From: Thraustochytrium sp. TN22 | Lineage: Eukaryota; Sar; Bigyra; Thraustochytrida; Thraustochytriidae | Assembly: GCA_013306675.1 (NCBI GenBank) | Contig: JABLUY010000122.1 | Location: forward strand, 44,419 to 108,418 | Reading direction: 5' to 3' | Length of the DNA: 64,000 bases | Part shown: one piece after another, positions 59,792-64,000 of the stretch | Layout: every line of letters starts with the position of its first letter | Numbering within the stretch: the stretch's first letter is position 1 | The notes under the pieces: generated by a model | The model's input: only the letters and a program-made list of their open reading frames with translations | The model's database searches: none | What the model was told of the DNA's origin: nothing | Made by a program: the position numbers and the translations under genes

Positions 59792-60316
59792 ATGGAGGCG
59801 CTCAAGACGGCGCTGGCCGAGTCGTCCATCGATGCGGAGGTGGTGCGGTTGCTGCGAGAGCAGCCGAACTCGCACGTGGTGCCGTCGTGGCGGCGCGGCG
59901 GGGCCGGCGAGGACGAGCTGGACCTAGACAATCAAGACGCCGAGGACGACGGGCGATCGCAGCCGTTCGACAAGGACCGCGAGCAGCTGGAGGCCTGGGT
60001 TGGCTCGAACTATGCGGACGCCATCGAGGTGCCGGAGCTGCAGCGCAGGCTGGACGAGCTGCCGCGGGACGAGCTGCAGATGTTGAGCGTGCAGCTCATC
60101 CTGGAGCTGCGCAAGGTGCGCGAGGTTTTCAGGCAGGAGTTCAAGGAGGGCTTCGCGAGCCTGCGGCTGGAGAACCAGGAGCTGCGCGCCCAGCTGGAGG
60201 GCGCGCAGCAGGCGCGGCGCGACGTTCGCGGCGCGACAAGCGCCGTGACAAAGGAGCTCGAAGCGCTCATTCGGCAGAGCACGCGCGAGATGAGTCTGTG
60301 GCGCAGTCTCTCATGA
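59792..60316 (+). CDS. Small coiled-coil protein, unknown
   Basis: A 174-residue acidic protein starting MEALKTALAESSIDAEVV. I recognise no family. The N-terminal half is polar with an Asp/Glu-rich stretch (GEDELDLDNQDAEDDG). From about residue 65 on, the sequence has heptad spacing of Leu/Val (for example LPRDELQMLSVQLILELRKV) and ends with Gln/Arg/Glu-rich helices, so a coiled coil through to the C-terminus is likely. No signal peptide or membrane segment. The regular charge pattern, a good ATG context, and position between two confident genes support it as a real gene. Confidence 0.6.
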   Translation: MEALKTALAESSIDAEVVRLLREQPNSHVVPSWRRGGAGEDELDLDNQDAEDDGRSQPFDKDREQLEAWVGSNYADAIEVPELQRRLDELPRDELQMLSVQLILELRKVREVFRQEFKEGFASLRLENQELRAQLEGAQQARRDVRGATSAVTKELEALIRQSTREMSLWRSLS

Positions 60317-60436
60317 GAGTGCTGCGTGTGTGTGAAATCCCCTGTGTCGCCATTCCCATGTGGTGGTGTGTCTGTGTATCGTGTCCGAGATGAGAAAGTA
60401 GATTGGTTTGGAATGTCAGTCCAGTTGCCTTGCAGG

Positions 60437-60510
60437 GAGGAAAAGGGAGAGGGAGAGAGAGGGAGCGTGTGCGTGTGCGCGCGCGCGCGCGTGTATGCGA
60501 CGGTGTGCGT
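60437..60510. repeat. Polypurine tract followed by alternating GT/GC tract
   Basis: A purine run (about 60437-60468: ggagggaaaagggagaggga and onward) is followed by gtgtgcgtgtgcgcgcgcgc. It lies in the 240-bp gap between two convergent genes. Such sequence can form triplex or Z-DNA. Confidence 0.6.
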
Positions 60511-60556
60511 GCTAGCGCGGGACCGGCGTCAGCCTTGGCCTGGTTTCGAACAGCGT

Positions 60557-62143
60557 CTACCGCTGCGGGATTTGCTCGCGCAACATGCTGTCAAAGTAGT
60601 AAGCCTGACCAAAGCTGGGCCCCGGCTTGACGTCCATGCCTAGGACCTCGGGGCCAGGTCGTCTGGTCGTCTCCTCGTGGAAGGACGCCTTGGCAGCATC
60701 CGAGAGCGCGTGGCCAACGACCTCAAAGGATGGCTGCGGGTGTGGCGGCTGCTGGCGCGCCATCGAAGAATGCTGGTAGTCCTCGCCCGGAACAGGCCTG
60801 CGCGGCGAGAGCTCGCTCTTGAGAAAGCCGCCAGTAAAGAAATTGCCAAAGGAGGCCGACGAAGGCGAGCTCAGGCTGCTGTTGTTGCTGCTCATGCCAC
60901 CGCTCCCGCCGAATTGTCCGGAGGGTGGGCGCATCAGCTCCTTGGGCGAGGACGGGGAGAACTGGTGGCCGCGCTGCGCGGACTGCGAGTTCAACGGCGA
61001 GAAGCGCGCAAAGGGGTTGGACGCGCTGAAGAAGTCGAAGTCGTTTGACAGCGGCGGCGACAGCGACGAGAGACCGTTGCCGCCCGCGTATGGCATCGGC
61101 GGCGGGGGCGGCTGGAACAGGCTCTGTGGGAACCCGGAAAAGCCCAGCGACGGGTTGTACCCATTCTGGAACTCGGGCGGCGGTGGCGGCGCGGAGTTCG
61201 ACACGCACGGCGGCGGCGGCACGCCGCTCAGATTGCCCAGTGGCGAGCTCTCCATAGGGCCGCCAAAGCCATAGCCTACCATGTTCGTCGAGCCGCTGCT
61301 GCTTCCGTTGCTGCTGCTGTTGCTGCTGTTGCTGCTGCTACTGGACGAGCCTGAAAGTACGGACTGCGGCGGGCGCATCGTGGGCCCACCCATTTCGTCC
61401 GGATCGACCTTGACGGAACGCGGACCGGCGCGCTTCGTGCTGGCGCGCTTGGCCATCTTGGCGCCGCGCTTGGCGCCGCCCTTGGATGAGGAGGAGGTCT
61501 TGCCGCCGTCGGCGCCCTCCTTGCCAGCCTCGGCCATGGCGGCCTCGGAGCGCTTGCGCTTGCGACGCGCGGAGTTCCAGCGGTTCTTGACGGAATTCTC
61601 CGAGCGGCCCGGAAGATGCTCAGCGATCTCACGCCACTTGTTCCCAAGACGTGCCTGCTGCTCAAGCAGGATGCGATCCTCCTCCTCGCTCCACGGGTCC
61701 TTGCGCAGGTCCGGATCGAGATGGTTCACCCAGCGCTCGCGGCACTGCTTGCCGAGTCGCCCTGGCAGCGAGGCGGCGATCTCGCTCCACTTGATGTTGC
61801 CCAGGCCGTGCGTGTTGATGAGGTCGATGATGACGCGGTCCTCCGACTCCAGCCACGGGCCCTTGACCAGCCCCGGCCGCAGCACCTTTTGCCACCGGTG
61901 CAGACACTGCACGTCGCTGCGCGACCCGTTAAACGCGACCTTGCTGATCACCTTCCAGTTCTTCGGGCCCAGCTCCTTCACCACCGCCTTGAGCCGCTCG
62001 TCCTCGTCCGGGTTCCACTTGCCGCCCGCGTGGCCCTTCTTGCCCTTGTCGCAGCCCAGCACCTGCGCCGCGCCATTCTGCAGGCTCTTGTCCACCAGGT
62101 TGCTCGTGTCCGCGAGCGGCCCCAGCCCGCTCGACGAGCTCAT
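60557..62143 (-). CDS. R1R2R3-type MYB transcription factor
   Basis: A 528-residue protein with three MYB repeats near the N-terminus: R1 about 42-91 (GGKWNPDEDERL, ending CLHRWQKVL), R2 about 94-143 (KGPWLESEDRVI, ending CRERWVNHL) and R3 about 146-194 (KDPWSEEEDRIL, ending VKNRWNSARR). The regularly spaced Trp residues and the order fit animal c-MYB and plant MYB3R proteins, which control cell-cycle (G2/M) genes. A basic region (RRKRKR) follows R3 as a likely nuclear signal. The rest is Ser/Asn/Gly/Pro-rich, probably activating or regulatory. The ATG at 62143 is chosen; the longer frame to 62731 is Arg-rich antisense-like sequence. Confidence 0.93.
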   Translation of the reverse strand: MSSSSGLGPLADTSNLVDKSLQNGAAQVLGCDKGKKGHAGGKWNPDEDERLKAVVKELGPKNWKVISKVAFNGSRSDVQCLHRWQKVLRPGLVKGPWLESEDRVIIDLINTHGLGNIKWSEIAASLPGRLGKQCRERWVNHLDPDLRKDPWSEEEDRILLEQQARLGNKWREIAEHLPGRSENSVKNRWNSARRKRKRSEAAMAEAGKEGADGGKTSSSSKGGAKRGAKMAKRASTKRAGPRSVKVDPDEMGGPTMRPPQSVLSGSSSSSSNSSNSSSNGSSSGSTNMVGYGFGGPMESSPLGNLSGVPPPPCVSNSAPPPPPEFQNGYNPSLGFSGFPQSLFQPPPPPMPYAGGNGLSSLSPPLSNDFDFFSASNPFARFSPLNSQSAQRGHQFSPSSPKELMRPPSGQFGGSGGMSSNNSSLSSPSSASFGNFFTGGFLKSELSPRRPVPGEDYQHSSMARQQPPHPQPSFEVVGHALSDAAKASFHEETTRRPGPEVLGMDVKPGPSFGQAYYFDSMLREQIPQR

Positions 62144-64000
62144 CCTCTGCACGTCCCCTTTCCTCGCCGCAGTGCCCCGCGCCAAGCGTCTGCCGCGCTT
62201 TGACGCGCTCCGCGTGCTCGCTCCACCTGCCCGCCTGCCTGCCTGCCTGCCTCTGTCGCCCGAAACCCCGCCGACCGCGCCGAGACCGGGGCGAGGCCGC
62301 GGCGCGCGGAGCGCGGACCCGCACGCAGCGCCGCCGCCGCCGCCGCCCGCACGCCCGCCCGCGCCGCGCCGGAGCCTGCCGCGACGGAGTCTGCCGCGCC
62401 CGCCGTGGCGCGCGGCAGCGAGAGCCCGCCCGCCCGCCGCGCCGCCCGCACGGGACCCGGCGCGGCGCCCGCCCGGGCCCCGCCCCCGCGCCGGGTCCGG
62501 TGGGCGCGCAGCCACGCCGCAACGGTCCGTAGCGGCAGAACGAGGGGAACTGGGACGATTGGGCCAGGTTCTCGTGTCAACTTCGTCACCCCGGCGAGCG
62601 GGAGGCAACCTTGCGCCCTGCCAGAGATTGCACGGCAGACGCAGACGAGGGGTTGCGTACCTGGAGCTGAGCAGGGGGAATGCTGTTGACTTTGGACGGA
62701 CGATCGGAAGAGAGAGCGTCGAGCGAGGCACGTGGGGAGAGCGAAGGAGGCCACGCGATGGAGCGCCGTGGTGCCTGGTGCCGATTTCTTATTTGAAGAA
62801 GGCGGTGGTAGATCGAACGTGGGGAGAAGGGTGATTTGGAGTTGACACGGGCGGCTGTGTGGGCCGTTGCTGTGGTTAGGCAAGGCGCCAGGCGTGCCCG
62901 ACGAAAACTTCGACCTTGTGACGCACGCCATGCGTGTTCGTATCGACCTCGTGACGAACGCCATTCATGTTCGTCGCGCTAGCCTAGTGGCGTTCGTCGC
63001 GCTAGTTGCAACGCATCCTTGTGCTTCGGTGTCGCGTATACCTTGCGGACGAGGGCGTCTTGAAGCACGCGGAGCTCGGCTCGCTCGCAAAGCTGGCTTG
63101 TGCCGGAGACGAATCGCTCTCGACCTCGACTCGTCGCTGGGATCCGCGCTGCGCTTGCGCCGCGCTGGCCGCGCCGACTCCGCTTTTGCTTGCCGGGCAG
63201 GACAGCGTTGCGACCGCGCTGCGGAGGCGTATCGATCGGTATGCTTGGTGCTGGCCTGGCTGCCCGCGACGTCGCAGGAGAGCTTGAGGTCGCCCAGGGC
63301 CTGCTTCGCTGTATAGTCAAGGGAACGCGCTGCGCCGCATTGCGCCGACTCCGCTTGCGAGCTCAAAACTACGCGGAGGGCGCCGCGGCAGACATGGCTG
63401 CGGCCGCCTCGTCGAGGGGCGTCCATTGGTGCGCTTGGCGTGTCTCTGGCTGCTCGCGGTGTCGCAAAAGAGGAGCCCAAGGTCCGCCGGGCGTCCCTGC
63501 CCAAGTTGCGCGCGCTCTGATCTGATTGCCGCGCGAAGCCAAGGTGCGTCCGCGTTGCGCTCGCGGCGTGCTTGCACGTGCTCGCCACGGCCGGCACGAT
63601 TTTGCCCCAGAAGTCTCGACGTCAACCCCAACGTCATGACCTCGTCGATCGTGTCCAAGACCAACGCGGCTCTTGCGCGCAACAAGGCGGACGGTGCGCC
63701 TGCTGAGCCCGACGATGCGCCGGCGTGGGCGAGCGCGGCGCGGCCGCCGCGGCCTGGCTTGTCGCGTGGTCAGCCATGATCAGCGGCAGGCAGCTGCAGT
63801 GCAGGTAAGTTTCCATGTTGCAGGCCAAGTGAACTTGAATCGTTCTCCACGCGCTCGCTCGCTTGGCCAAAGTCGGAGCACGCACGACGCGCAAGTCGAG
63901 CAAACACCGCGCGTGCCGCCGGGGTGGACGCGCGGAAGGACGGGCAGCAGAGCAGAGCAGAGCAGAGCAGAGCAGAGCAGAGCAGAGCAGAGCAGAGCAG
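62144..64000. other. Upstream region of MYB gene and unassigned right end
   Basis: A CCTG run lies at 62233-62252, upstream of the MYB start. From about 62,900 onward, short open frames overlap on both strands. One stretch (63039-63120, plus strand) reads YLADEGVLKHAELGSLAKLA, which looks coding, but the frame breaks, and two partly similar segments (around 63240 and 63430) sit in different frames. A decayed or spliced gene is possible. The window ends in a pentanucleotide repeat. Confidence 0.35.
63946..64000. repeat. (AGAGC)n pentanucleotide repeat at window edge
   Basis: At least ten perfect agagc units run to the last base, so the array continues beyond the window. Confidence 0.95.

Noticed and set aside
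1-64000. CRISPR arrays, tRNA and rRNA genes
   Set aside because: No regularly spaced direct repeats with unique spacers, no cloverleaf-type sequences and no rRNA-like segments were found by reading.

Overview
The window looks like nuclear DNA of a GC-rich, intron-poor protist. Genes lie on both strands as long single-exon reading frames with eukaryotic features: mitochondrial presequences, a peroxisomal SKL tail, signal peptides, a three-repeat MYB factor, an RCC1-BTB protein, a VTC1 homologue and a B12D/MLRQ-type complex I subunit with one short GT-AG intron. The His/Cys repeat protein ('WRKY19-like') and the ephrin-receptor-like Cys repeats are common in stramenopiles. With few introns and high GC, a thraustochytrid-type stramenopile is the best guess; this is inference. 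I support 22 protein genes and found no tRNA or rRNA gene.

Left part (1-22 kb), single-copy genes. A very long minus-strand frame runs off the left edge. It has a Cys4 DUF6729-like region and a DDE-type transposase-like core, so it is probably a transposon gene. It is followed by a peroxisomal processing protease (DEG15/TYSND1 type), a small secreted protein with a Frizzled-type Cys-rich domain, VTC1, a HIT hydrolase divergent from a bestrophin-like membrane protein, a large secreted Cys-rich protein with a LamG-like insert, argininosuccinate synthase, and a microsomal-type epoxide hydrolase.

Centre (22.3-52.4 kb), a gene array. Seven paralogous intronless genes of about 820-1020 codons fill 30 kb: the first on the minus strand, the other six on the plus strand. 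They encode multi-pass membrane proteins of a family I do not recognise. All share a soluble N-terminal half, two membrane-segment clusters around a Cys-rich, N-glycosylatable loop, and a C-terminal Cys/His signature. Paralogs 3 and 4 come from a recent tandem duplication of about 4.84 kb that includes flanking DNA. An extra copy of the upstream region has no gene behind it, and a 0.48-kb tandem duplication lies before paralog 5. C-termini differ (KKNN, CALS, Ser-rich, plain), suggesting different destinations in the cell. This array is the most novel part of the window.

Right part (52.4-64 kb), single-copy genes again: a His/Cys repeat protein, an RCC1-BTB protein with a polyglutamine tract, a B12D-type subunit tail-to-tail (28 bp) with a ketopantoate reductase-like gene, a small coiled-coil protein and an R1R2R3 MYB factor. 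The last 1.3 kb before the right edge has no gene I can support and ends in a pentanucleotide repeat.
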